Shown piece after piece: positions 29,284-37,615 of a DNA stretch of 64,000 nucleotides. Numbering within the stretch: position 1 is the first letter of the stretch; each line of letters begins with the position of its first letter. Under the pieces are notes generated by a model. It was not told where the DNA came from and searched no databases. It saw only the letters and a list, made by a program, of their open reading frames with translations. Both the position numbers and the translations under genes were made by a program. Location: positions 372,001 to 436,000 of the forward strand of contig NZ_CP054044.1 in assembly GCF_013282745.1 (NCBI RefSeq), read 5' to 3'. This DNA comes from Yersinia bercovieri ATCC 43970 (GTDB taxonomy: Bacteria; Pseudomonadota; Gammaproteobacteria; Enterobacterales; Enterobacteriaceae).

Positions 29284-30492
29284 TCAAATAGTTAAACTAC
29301 TAATTTGTAGTATTGGCTCAAAAACAGCCAAGACAATAATAAATATAAAAACGGCCATGATAATCATTACTATTGGTTCTAATAATGTTATGAAAATATT
29401 AATCTGAGTGACAAGCTCCTCTTCTTGAATGGAGGTAACTTTCTTTAACATTACGTCTAGTTTTCCGCTACACTCACCTGATGAAATAATATGCAGTATC
29501 ATGGGTGAAAACACCCGGCTTAAAGAGAGTGATGAGGATAAGCTATTTCCTTCACCAACCAATTTAGTCGAATTAACTAACTTTTCTTTAATGAAGTAGT
29601 TAGTTATAACTTGATTGCTAATTTTCATGGCTGGTATTAAGCTAATGCCGTTAGAAGTCAAAACTGTCAATGTTTTCAGATATCGTGATATATTGACTCT
29701 GGAAATTGCTTTACCTAACACTGGAATTTTCAAATAATAACATTCAAATAGATAGCTTACCGCTTTTATCTTCAACGCCCTACGCAATCCAATCCAGAGT
29801 GCTACTGCTATTATGACTATTAGTAACATGTTATTTTTCAAATAATAGCTAATATTCATAATGGCCCTAGTCGACAATGGCAACTCTTGATTATCAAAAG
29901 AAAAACTCTCTATTATGTTCGGTATTACAACAGATAAAAGTATGATTATGACACCTGCGGATATAAAAATTAATATTGCAGGATAGATAAGCGCCTGAAC
30001 TATTTTTCTTTGTAATCGTTGTGTCTGTTCAATATGTTCAGCAAGCTGTGATAGCACTAGCCCCAGATGACCTGATAACTCACCAGCAGCAATCATGGAT
30101 CTATATAACACATTAAATACTCTAGGGAAATATGAGAGAGAATCAGATAATGAGTATCCCTCAACAACCTTTTTTCTTACATCATGAATCACTGTACTGA
30201 CATATCTCTTCTTACTTTGCTTCTCAATTATCTTGAGTGTCTCATCTAATGGTATGTCAGAACTTACTAATATAGACATTTGCCTGGTAAGTAATACTAA
30301 ATCAGCGCTATTAACTGTTTTAAAAAAACTCATAACCATTGAATTATCTGTTGCTCTTCTTACTTTAATGCTTAATATACTTATTTTTCTTTGGTAGAGA
30401 ATATGTCTAGCTTCCCGTATGTTTTCAGCTTCAACATTACCTCTTATTTTCATCCCATTATGGCTTATCGCGATATATTTAAATAGCGTCAT
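29284..30492 (-). CDS. gspF: Type II secretion inner-membrane platform protein GspF
   Basis: A 402-residue polytopic protein with two T2SF domains (about residues 70-190 and 270-395) and three membrane segments near 170-192, 220-238 and 375-398. Conserved features are LLTRQMSILVSSDIPLDETL and MIAAGELSGHLGLVL with its repeat HIISSGECSGKLDVML. The ATG lies inside the end of gspE (14-bp overlap). Confidence 0.95.
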   Translation of the reverse strand: MTLFKYIAISHNGMKIRGNVEAENIREARHILYQRKISILSIKVRRATDNSMVMSFFKTVNSADLVLLTRQMSILVSSDIPLDETLKIIEKQSKKRYVSTVIHDVRKKVVEGYSLSDSLSYFPRVFNVLYRSMIAAGELSGHLGLVLSQLAEHIEQTQRLQRKIVQALIYPAILIFISAGVIIILLSVVIPNIIESFSFDNQELPLSTRAIMNISYYLKNNMLLIVIIAVALWIGLRRALKIKAVSYLFECYYLKIPVLGKAISRVNISRYLKTLTVLTSNGISLIPAMKISNQVITNYFIKEKLVNSTKLVGEGNSLSSSLSLSRVFSPMILHIISSGECSGKLDVMLKKVTSIQEEELVTQINIFITLLEPIVMIIMAVFIFIIVLAVFEPILQISSLTI

Positions 30493-31984
30493 ATTTATCC
30501 TCTAAACCTATTTTGATCACCTCCTCAATAGTGGTTAAGCCAGCAATGATTTTACTTACTCCATCTTGCTTAATGCTGCACATCGTTCTCTGAGCCAAAT
30601 TGGCCAAATCGAATTCGCTGGCGCCTTTATATATTCCTTCACGTAAAGTATTGTCTACTACCAAGAGTTCATGCAACGCTATTCGTCCATGGTAACCTGT
30701 TGTATTACAGTGGCTACAACCCAGTGCCCGATACCCATATGGTTTCATCATTATCCGATAATTTATCTCTAAATCCTTTAGCGCATCTTGTGTCAATAAA
30801 TACTTCTGTCGACACTCACAACATAATTTTCGGATCAGTCGCTGAGATAGCACAGCTAATAATGAGCTTGCCAGCATAAAGGGTTCAATGCCCATATCCT
30901 TTAGCCTGGTTACCGCACCTACTGCGCTGTTAGCATGTAGCGTTGATAAAACTAGGTGCCCAGTTAACGAAGCTTGTACTGCTATTTGAGCCGTCTCTAC
31001 GTCTCGTATCTCACCAATCAGAATAACATCGGGATCTTGTCTCAATATAGCTCTTAGACTACGGGAAAATGTCATACCAATCTTTGAGTTAACTTGTGTC
31101 TGAGAAATTCTATCAATATCAAACTCTATAGGGTCCTCTACTGTCATAATATTCCGTTCATGTGAATTTATTTCCATTAAGGCTGCGTAAAGAGTGGTAC
31201 TTTTCCCCGCCCCAGTTGGGCCGACAATTAGCACGATTCCATGGGGCTTAAGTACAACTTTTTTCATAGCATCACAGTTTATTTTCGACATCCCCAAAGA
31301 CAGCAAATCCAACTTAATACTGTTTTTATCCAGTAATCGCATAACGACTCGTTCGCCATGATTTGACGGTAATACAGAGACACGTACATCTAGCGCCCGT
31401 CCTGCTAAATTCAGAGCAATTCGCCCATCTTGTGGTGTGCGTTTTTCTGCAATATCCAGCTTTGCCATAACTTTAATTCGTGAAATCAATAATAGCGCAA
31501 CACCTCTCTGTAGCTCTAATATATTCTTTAATACACCATCGATACGAAATCTTATGATCAGTTTTTTTTCGAAGGATTCGATATGGATATCTGAGGCCAA
31601 CTCTTTAATTGCTTCTGCTAATATTGTATTTATTAATCTAATTACAGGAGCCTCATTACTCGTATCTAGTAAGTCTTCACTATCCGGTAGTTCACCTGAA
31701 AATGAATAATTTTCAATTTCATCACTGATTGCATTAATTATGGTATGTGATCTCTGGGAGCTATTCTGATATACAGTCACAAGGTAGGTATCAAACTCAT
31801 CATCAGTAACAAAATCAAGTCCTGCTGCTTGATTAGCGATTCTGTTACCTTCAAGAATTGCCTCAAGGGAGGCTGTATGGCGGCAAATAATTTGATAACC
31901 TTGATCTACTGGTAATAAAACAACACCATTATCCCTCGCCCATGTGAAACTTAATAAGGTTGATTCTATTTGCTCCTTAATCAT
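30479..31984 (-). CDS. gspE: Type II secretion ATPase GspE
   Basis: A 501-residue hexameric ATPase driving pseudopilus assembly at the cytoplasmic face. It has Walker A GPTGAGKSTTLYAAL, the Asp box, Walker B DPDVILIGEIRD and the His box LTGHLVLSTLHAN. A zinc-binding insert has two CxxC pairs (CCECRQ and CSHC) about 30 residues apart. Its ATG overlaps the gspD stop as ATGA. Confidence 0.97.
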   Translation of the reverse strand: MIKEQIESTLLSFTWARDNGVVLLPVDQGYQIICRHTASLEAILEGNRIANQAAGLDFVTDDEFDTYLVTVYQNSSQRSHTIINAISDEIENYSFSGELPDSEDLLDTSNEAPVIRLINTILAEAIKELASDIHIESFEKKLIIRFRIDGVLKNILELQRGVALLLISRIKVMAKLDIAEKRTPQDGRIALNLAGRALDVRVSVLPSNHGERVVMRLLDKNSIKLDLLSLGMSKINCDAMKKVVLKPHGIVLIVGPTGAGKSTTLYAALMEINSHERNIMTVEDPIEFDIDRISQTQVNSKIGMTFSRSLRAILRQDPDVILIGEIRDVETAQIAVQASLTGHLVLSTLHANSAVGAVTRLKDMGIEPFMLASSLLAVLSQRLIRKLCCECRQKYLLTQDALKDLEINYRIMMKPYGYRALGCSHCNTTGYHGRIALHELLVVDNTLREGIYKGASEFDLANLAQRTMCSIKQDGVSKIIAGLTTIEEVIKIGLEDKYDAI

Positions 31985-33954
31985 AAGCGCATCTCAGCAT
32001 TATCATAAAAACTCATAATGTCTTTTTTAATCTGATTATAACTATCACTCTTAATTTCAGTTGCTAAGAGATCATGATAGAGTCTGTTATTATTAATAGT
32101 ATTCTCCTGGGAATTACTATCTTTATATTTAGTATGCTTATCTATTGTTACTACACTATAGTCATTCGTTTCTCTCAGTATCGTTGGCTTAATAAATAAA
32201 ATAAGATTACTTTTGTCGACCTTCTCTTTGCTCTGTCTGAATAACCCGCCTATAAATGGAATATCACCCAGCAACGGTATTTTGTTCACCGTTTTGCTTA
32301 ATTTTTCATCTAATAGTCCACCGACCACAACAGTTTCACCACTTTTAACTAAAACTGCATTATTTATGGCTCTTTTATTAAAGATAAAGCCTAAATTATT
32401 GGTATTAGTATTAGAACTGTCAGCCACACTGGATACTTCTTGCCTGATTTCAAGAAGAACTGAGTCACCTTTATTGATCTGTGGTTTTACTTTCAGCATA
32501 ATACCAACAGATTGCCTTGAAATGGAGTTATATACTTTATCTGTCGCTGTTGTTTGTGTCGATGTCAGTACTGGAACTTCCTGCCCTACATTAAACTCAG
32601 CTTCCATATTATCTAATGTGACAATACTCGGTGTAGCAAGGATATTGTTATTAGAATTAGTGGCTAGTGCAGTAAATAGTCCGTTCCAATTTCCTTTGTA
32701 AAAACCAGCGGTTAACCCAGCTATAACCATGGGCATTGGCTGTTCACTGTGGCTTCTTGCATGACCAGGACGAGGAAGAAGATTAATACCTCCAGAATAT
32801 TTATTCGCCCATTGGATACCAAGATTCAATCCTTCGGCGTTTTGGGTCTCAACAATAATAGCTTCAACTAATACTTGTGCACGTCTGACATCTAGTTTTT
32901 CGATAACCTGCTCAAGCTCTTTCATCATCCTTAGATCTGCCGTAATAACTAAAGCGTTTGTCTGATCATATGCCTTAATAGCAATATTCCCACTCTGACT
33001 CTTACTTACCACACTTGCTTTTTTATCACTCCGCTGACCTTGGCTAATCCCATTTAACACATCCAATAACTTAGATGCTTGGGCATACTTCATATAAATA
33101 ACTTTTGTATTCTCAAAGCTACTTTCTTCATGATCAAGATCCTTTATCATTTGAATGGTTTTTTTTCTGACACTACTATCGCCACTCACCAATATTGAAT
33201 TGGTTCTGTTATCAGCAATAATTTTTCCTATATTAAATGTCTCTTTCTTACTGTTATTAATTGAAGTGATGAGTTCATTAACCAGTTTAGCAACTTCAGT
33301 TGCCACTGCATGGTTTAGCTTATAGAGTTCAACCTCAGTATCTCCAGCATGGTCAAATGTATTAATAATTGAATGGAGATGATTAACTACAGCGGCACGA
33401 CCTGTAATTAATATCGCATTTGAGGGTTCATAATGAATAATAGTGCCAAATTCAGCATTATCATTTAGCTGGCGTAACAGTGGAACCAGGGTTTTTGCTG
33501 AGATATGTTTAAGCGTAAAAACTCTATTAATTATCTCATCACCATGAATCTCTCCGTTCTCCTTTAGCATGGGAACAATCGAACCTTTAGCGCGTTTTGA
33601 TGGTATCACTTTTAAGATATCATTAGGCATCTCTACCAGTGTATATCCGTAGACATCAAGTAAATTAAGGAAGAATTGATAATACTTTTCTTCATCTAAT
33701 AACATATAGCTACGGACACTGACCGAACCTTGGACTTTAGGATCTATAATTATCGTCTTATTCATGTTTTTACTCACTGTATTAATAACCTCCTTTATAT
33801 CTGCATCGACGAAAGAGACTGAAAAGTTAGCACTGCTAATCTCAATTGACAAAAATAAAAATAGTGTGACTAACTTAACCCTGAATACTATAGTTATGAG
33901 ATGTTTTAAAGGTATAATATTAGGAGTGTTGGTGAAATGGCTACAATAAGACAT
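31981..33954 (-). CDS. gspD: Type II secretion outer-membrane secretin GspD
   Basis: A 657-residue secretin. A hydrophobic signal region precedes N0 (ANFSVSFVDADIKEVINTVSKNMNKTIIIDPKVQGSVSVRS). N1-N3 repeats follow, including HAVATEVAKLVNELI and APLKADLRMMK-like segments. The secretin core has VLVEAIIVETQNAEGLNLGIQW, VTLDNMEAEFNVGQEVPVLTS and SGETVVVGGLLDEKLSKTVNKIPLLGDIPFIGGLFR. The ATG at 33954 has GGGGA at good spacing; an ATG four codons upstream is also possible. No lipobox or separate pilotin gene is seen nearby. Confidence 0.96.
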   Translation of the reverse strand: MSYCSHFTNTPNIIPLKHLITIVFRVKLVTLFLFLSIEISSANFSVSFVDADIKEVINTVSKNMNKTIIIDPKVQGSVSVRSYMLLDEEKYYQFFLNLLDVYGYTLVEMPNDILKVIPSKRAKGSIVPMLKENGEIHGDEIINRVFTLKHISAKTLVPLLRQLNDNAEFGTIIHYEPSNAILITGRAAVVNHLHSIINTFDHAGDTEVELYKLNHAVATEVAKLVNELITSINNSKKETFNIGKIIADNRTNSILVSGDSSVRKKTIQMIKDLDHEESSFENTKVIYMKYAQASKLLDVLNGISQGQRSDKKASVVSKSQSGNIAIKAYDQTNALVITADLRMMKELEQVIEKLDVRRAQVLVEAIIVETQNAEGLNLGIQWANKYSGGINLLPRPGHARSHSEQPMPMVIAGLTAGFYKGNWNGLFTALATNSNNNILATPSIVTLDNMEAEFNVGQEVPVLTSTQTTATDKVYNSISRQSVGIMLKVKPQINKGDSVLLEIRQEVSSVADSSNTNTNNLGFIFNKRAINNAVLVKSGETVVVGGLLDEKLSKTVNKIPLLGDIPFIGGLFRQSKEKVDKSNLILFIKPTILRETNDYSVVTIDKHTKYKDSNSQENTINNNRLYHDLLATEIKSDSYNQIKKDIMSFYDNAEMRL

Positions 33955-33990
33955 AATGTTCCCCATGCGTAATAACTTAGGGCATATTCA

Positions 33991-34506
33991 TTACAATATT
34001 CTTAATAAAAAATAGGAACCTTTTTTATTAAGAATGATTTTATCTGTCAGTATTTTCACTATTGTGGTTCCATCACTTATTTCATCGTGAATAAAATAGC
34101 TTTTTTGTCGGCCATTAGATTGTAATATCGCAATGGATTTAGTCTCATCTGTATGCTCCAGAATGCCTACCAACTTTACTTCGCCAGTATAGATTGGATA
34201 GTTAGCATTATTATCTATAACATTAACAATGCCTTTCGAATTATCATCAAAACGTTTCTGACTAAATAGCATCATTTTTTTTATTTTCGCTATCATTTTA
34301 ATGCTATTATTTTCCTTTTCGTCACCACCACTGTAACCTTCATATGTCACCAGAGTTGGAGACTCGACCTGAGTCATCACTGTATAGCAGACAACGATGA
34401 GTTGATATAATATAATTAATATTATAGCTATTATAAAAACGTATTGTATTTTACTTACCAAGGTTTGGTTGGGTGCTATTTTTATCCTTTTAAAAAACGA
34501 TAACAC
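33991..34506 (-). CDS. gspC: Type II secretion inner-membrane protein GspC, short form
   Basis: A 171-residue protein with one membrane helix (about 22-45) and a homology-region domain (YTGEVKLVGILEHTDETKSIAILQSNGRQKSYFIHDEISDGTTIVKILTDKIILNKKG) that contacts the secretin. The usual C-terminal PDZ or coiled-coil domain is missing, so it is well short of the roughly 270 residues common in the family. It starts with GTG after GAGGTAAG. It is the first structural gene of the operon. Confidence 0.88.
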   Translation of the reverse strand: MLSFFKRIKIAPNQTLVSKIQYVFIIAIILIILYQLIVVCYTVMTQVESPTLVTYEGYSGGDEKENNSIKMIAKIKKMMLFSQKRFDDNSKGIVNVIDNNANYPIYTGEVKLVGILEHTDETKSIAILQSNGRQKSYFIHDEISDGTTIVKILTDKIILNKKGSYFLLRIL

Positions 34507-34564
34507 CCTTACCTCTCATTTATAGTCAAGTCAATCTAGAAAATAGCACTACCTGTATTTTCTG

Positions 34565-34981
34565 TTAATAGCCTAGGAATCTATCATTCATCTTATTGGA
34601 AGCCATGGCTTTCAATATCCCAGCATCTAGCCGAAGACCATACCTATTTATAGTTTTAACTATTCCGTCGGGTATACCTGCACTTTTCAAGTGGGCTCTG
34701 AACTTATGTATTAATTGGTGATAGTTATTATCAGATATGCTTTTATGATTCTCATACCATACAACTTTTATAATATCTTGTTTTCGATTGACATCATTAA
34801 ACAAGCACATAACCAATCTCTTTTGCTTTTCATTAATATCTACAGTTAATTTCTTAGTATGGAAATGGATTTTATTCATACAGCAATCCAGTGATATCTC
34901 TTTTTCATAATCAATCACTCCTTTTCCATTGATATCAATAAATTTACTACCCGAAACAACAGAGACTGTATCGACATACAT
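34565..34981 (-). CDS. Soluble winged-helix transcriptional regulator
   Basis: A 138-residue protein with an OmpR/ToxR-type DNA-binding winged helix in its C-terminal half (NEKQKRLVMCLFNDVNRKQDIIKVVW, SDNNYHQLIHKFRAHLKSAGI, IVKTINRYGLRLD). No receiver domain and no membrane segment are seen. The ATG at 34981 is chosen because GAGGGG lies six bases upstream; a GTG at 35005 is the longer option. It is the first gene upstream of gspC on the same strand, so it probably controls the secretion operon, acting with or against the membrane regulator at the other end. Confidence 0.72.
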   Translation of the reverse strand: MYVDTVSVVSGSKFIDINGKGVIDYEKEISLDCCMNKIHFHTKKLTVDINEKQKRLVMCLFNDVNRKQDIIKVVWYENHKSISDNNYHQLIHKFRAHLKSAGIPDGIVKTINRYGLRLDAGILKAMASNKMNDRFLGY

Positions 34982-35208
34982 AGATAACCCCTCAAACATA
35001 TTCACTCAGTTAATAAAAGCCAATCACACGTCAAATGTGATAAAGGAACAAGTGATTATTATTACTTTCATTCAATGAATAAAACAAATTAAATTATATA
35101 TTTTAATTATATTTAATGTGCGATTTACATACAAATATTGATATCTATATAAAAATATATCTATTGGTGGCTAATTAAAAATCAACAATCAAAGAGCAAT
35201 GCATTACT

Positions 35209-35223
35209 TAAGTGAATCACTTA
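35209..35223. promoter_or_regulatory. Palindromic candidate operator
   Basis: TAAGTGA and TCACTTA form a perfect inverted repeat around one central A, about 230 bp upstream of the soluble winged-helix regulator. The half-site AATCACTTA recurs around 35469. This may be a binding site for one of the island regulators; there is no further evidence. Confidence 0.35.
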
Positions 35224-35614
35224 CATGGATAGTGTAGTTTATATCAATGTAAATTCCACCCTTGCTCTTAACATTCTAAATTCGTTTTATTCATCTATAA
35301 AGGTATAGGTCATCACCGAAGTTAACATACAATAATGATAGAAAATTTCAAGGGAAATATCTTTCAATAATCTCAGGGGACATCACTGGATAAAAAAGCA
35401 TTAATAACATTTATATGTACCATCTGTATACCGGTCAATAAGCCACTATAAATTTCATATTGCTAGTGTAATCACTTATAAGTTCAGGTTTCATTTATTG
35501 GTATGCCGTTTGACTTACCTGGTACACTATTGTTGCTTTAGTCATATAAACACAAGTGTAAATTTCCGCCAAGCATAAAGCAGCTATAAATAAAAGAAGG
35601 GGATATATAAAATA

Positions 35615-35731
35615 ATGTTATCTAATCGCGTAATCATAGATGCTCCCATTGAATCAATATCATGGGCGCAGGATATAACTAAATATGTTTCACCCGTCCC
35701 CGTATCCAGAACAATTTCTACTGTCGCTTAG
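35615..35731 (+). CDS. Possible small protein, 38 codons
   Basis: An ORF reading MLSNRVIIDAPIESISWAQD and ending in STVA, preceded by AGAAGGGG about ten bases upstream. No family is recognised and no neighbour supports it. It could be a small protein, a gene remnant or chance. Confidence 0.25.
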   Translation: MLSNRVIIDAPIESISWAQDITKYVSPVPVSRTISTVA

Positions 35732-35921
35732 GAATCAATACAGTTCAGGATGACAGCCGCTGGAAATTGCCCTCCTGCGCTTCTACTCTTTTGTTACCAT
35801 TTTTGATGCTACATAATTAGTGAGCAGTTGATTGAGTGTCGTGCATGTTTTTTATGTTATGTGGCAACCACAATATTAATTAACAAGAATTAGCTATTTC
35901 TCAATGCAATAGTTATGAGTA

Positions 35922-36305
35922 TTACAAACGACTATTGAGATCTTTATGGTGCTCTCTCATCCATTGAGCCAATGAGTCCAGTGTGGGCTGCAATGTTTTA
36001 CCCAGCGGGGTAATTTCATACTCAACCCGTGGCGGGACTTCAGCATAGATTTTACGATTGACCAAGCCGCGTTGCTCAAAAGCGCGCAGTTGCCGGGTCA
36101 GCTCTTTTTGGGTAATGGGCGCAATCGCCCGTTGCAGCTCTCCGAAACGAATTGGCGCTGCTGTCACAATCAAGCGATAGAGAGTGGGAATTGCCCACTT
36201 CCCGGCGATGAGTTCAACAAATTGCACCATTGGGCACCTTTCTTCCGCTATTTCGCTCCCAGATGCCGATTTATTTTTATCTGTTAATAGCTTATGGGTT
36301 GTCAT
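35922..36305 (-). CDS. HxlR-family transcriptional regulator
   Basis: A 127-residue MarR-like winged-helix protein of the HxlR (DUF24) family. CPMVQFVELIAGKWAIPTLYRLI carries the conserved N-terminal Cys and GKW. IRFGELQRAIAPITQKELTRQLRAFEQRGLVNRKIY and PPRVEYEITPLGKTL complete the signature. Such proteins often sense electrophiles or quinones through the Cys. It is divergent from a short-chain dehydrogenase that is probably its target. Confidence 0.9.
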   Translation of the reverse strand: MTTHKLLTDKNKSASGSEIAEERCPMVQFVELIAGKWAIPTLYRLIVTAAPIRFGELQRAIAPITQKELTRQLRAFEQRGLVNRKIYAEVPPRVEYEITPLGKTLQPTLDSLAQWMREHHKDLNSRL

Positions 36306-36325
36306 TGCTTTCCTAATCCATCGTT

Positions 36326-36360
36326 AGTATCCAATCAGTACCTACTATACTTTAGATACT
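36326..36360. promoter_or_regulatory. Candidate HxlR operator between divergent genes
   Basis: AGTATC (36326-36331) and GATACT (36355-36360) form an inverted repeat that encloses a second one, AGTA-CC-TACT (36337-36346). It lies between the HxlR regulator and the dehydrogenase start codons. HxlR-type proteins often bind GTAC/AGTA-type palindromes, so this is a plausible shared operator. Confidence 0.45.
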
Positions 36361-36407
36361 TTTATATTAAAAATGGTGTTCCACTGCTATTAATCAGAAG
36401 GCTCACC

Positions 36408-37157
36408 ATGAATCGTTTAAGCCATAAATATGCGTTGATTACCGGAGGAACCAGCGGCATCGGGCTGGAAACAGCGCGCCAATTCCTCGCCGAGGGGGCA
36501 ACAGTCGCTATCACCGGTAGAAATGCCGCCGCTTTGCAGGCGGCCCGCGCGGAACTGGGGGATTCTGTTTTGCTGCTAAATAGTGATGCCAGTAATATCA
36601 CCGACCAATATCAGTTAGCCGCAAAACTAGCGGAAGTCTGGCCACGGCTGGATATTGTCTATATCAATGCAGGTGATGTTACTCACAATCCAATTGAGAA
36701 GTGGGATGAGTCAAGTTTTGACCGGGTACTCTCAACCAATCTGAAAGGCCCTTTTTTCCTTCTACAATCACTATTGTCGCTGCTAACTAATCCTGCATCC
36801 GTCATCCTTTGTGGCTCTGCCAGCGCCCATATTGGCTTACCTCAAAGCAGTGTTTATGCCGCCAGTAAGGCGGGGTTACTCTCTCTGGCGCGAACCTTGT
36901 CCGGTGAGTGGGCGGAAAGAGGAATTAGGGTAAATGGCTTAAGTCCCGGCCCAACACAGACACCGGCGCTGCAAAAATTGGGGCTATCGGGTGATGAACA
37001 AGAAAAATTGGCTGAGCAGATACGCCAACTGGTGCCAATCAAACGAATGGGAACCTCGATTGAGCTTGCCCATGCAGCCGTTTTTCTGGCTTCAGATGAG
37101 TCCAGCTTTGTTGTCGGAACCGAATTGCGAGTCGATGGCGGCGTCAGCAGCCTTTAA
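36408..37157 (+). CDS. Short-chain dehydrogenase/reductase
   Basis: A 249-residue SDR oxidoreductase. It has the NAD(P)-binding motif TGGTSGIGLETARQF, the NAG equivalent YINAGDV, Ser in CGSASAHIG, the YxxxK pair in SVYAASKAG and the C-terminal LASDESSFVVGTELRVDGG. The substrate is unknown. The ATG at 36408 has AGAAGG upstream and begins MNRLSHKYALITGG; the reading from 36294 overlaps the regulator. Probably induced by relief of HxlR repression. Confidence 0.9.
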   Translation: MNRLSHKYALITGGTSGIGLETARQFLAEGATVAITGRNAAALQAARAELGDSVLLLNSDASNITDQYQLAAKLAEVWPRLDIVYINAGDVTHNPIEKWDESSFDRVLSTNLKGPFFLLQSLLSLLTNPASVILCGSASAHIGLPQSSVYAASKAGLLSLARTLSGEWAERGIRVNGLSPGPTQTPALQKLGLSGDEQEKLAEQIRQLVPIKRMGTSIELAHAAVFLASDESSFVVGTELRVDGGVSSL

Positions 37158-37166
37158 GGAGTAACA

Positions 37167-37193
37167 ATGAAAATAAGATCAGCCAGAGACTGA
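37167..37193 (+). pseudogene. Stub of a lost downstream gene
   Basis: Nine bases after the dehydrogenase stop codon, AAGGAGTAACA leads into an ATG that reads only MKIRSARD before TGA, in a stretch with three GAGACT tandem units. A perfect ribosome binding site with an eight-codon ORF suggests the 5' remnant of a deleted second operon gene. This is a weak inference. Confidence 0.3.
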
Positions 37194-37303
37194 GACTGAG
37201 ACTGATAACGCCAAAATAATCACCCTATAGGTGCTATTTTACCCATCGGTTACAGGCTAAATCGGGTTGGCCGACACCGCGTACCAACCCGTCTCAGGTC
37301 ACG

Positions 37304-37609
37304 TCAGGATGTTTGTAAAAAGCGATCAAGCTGCCTACGCAGTTGATTGTTCTCTTTTTTTAGCTGCTCAACTCTCTCGAGTAGCGTTAGGGTCATCGCC
37401 ACACCAGACCAGTCCAGATCCAGCTCATTTTGCAGACGTTGGGCGCGTTTTAAGCTGCTCAATGCATCAGCATCAAAAACCCAGACACTGTCCGCAGGTT
37501 CTAGTGGCACAATCAAGCCCAGTCCAACCACCTCGACCAGCTCTTCCTGCATAATGCCCGTTGACTGGCACAATTCAGTGACAGTATAGGTGATTTCTAT
37601 TTCAGCCAT
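37304..37609 (-). CDS. cbpM: Chaperone modulatory protein CbpM
   Basis: A 101-residue MerR-like protein that binds the J domain of CbpA and inhibits both its co-chaperone and DNA-binding activities. The sequence (YTVTELCQSTGIMQEELVEVVGLGLI, C-terminal coiled coil RVEQLKKENNQLRRQLDRFL) matches the family and its usual length. It lies six bases downstream of cbpA, so they are co-transcribed as in E. coli. Confidence 0.94.
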   Translation of the reverse strand: MAEIEITYTVTELCQSTGIMQEELVEVVGLGLIVPLEPADSVWVFDADALSSLKRAQRLQNELDLDWSGVAMTLTLLERVEQLKKENNQLRRQLDRFLQTS

Positions 37610-37615
37610 AATCTG

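Larger units (their letters stand above)
34982..35921. other. A+T-rich intergenic region upstream of the secretion island
   Basis: About 900 bp without a convincing long gene. It must hold the promoter of the secretion operon. A 15-bp perfect palindrome TAAGTGA-A-TCACTTA lies at 35209-35223 and a related AATCACTTATAAGT at about 35469-35482. An inverted repeat ATCACA/TGTGAT flanks 35024-35041, just upstream of the regulator gene. A 38-codon ORF is listed separately. Confidence 0.5.

Noticed and set aside
35024..35041. TCACA/TGTGA inverted pair as a CRP site
   Set aside because: The half-sites are in reverse order (TCACA before TGTGA), which is not the CRP layout.
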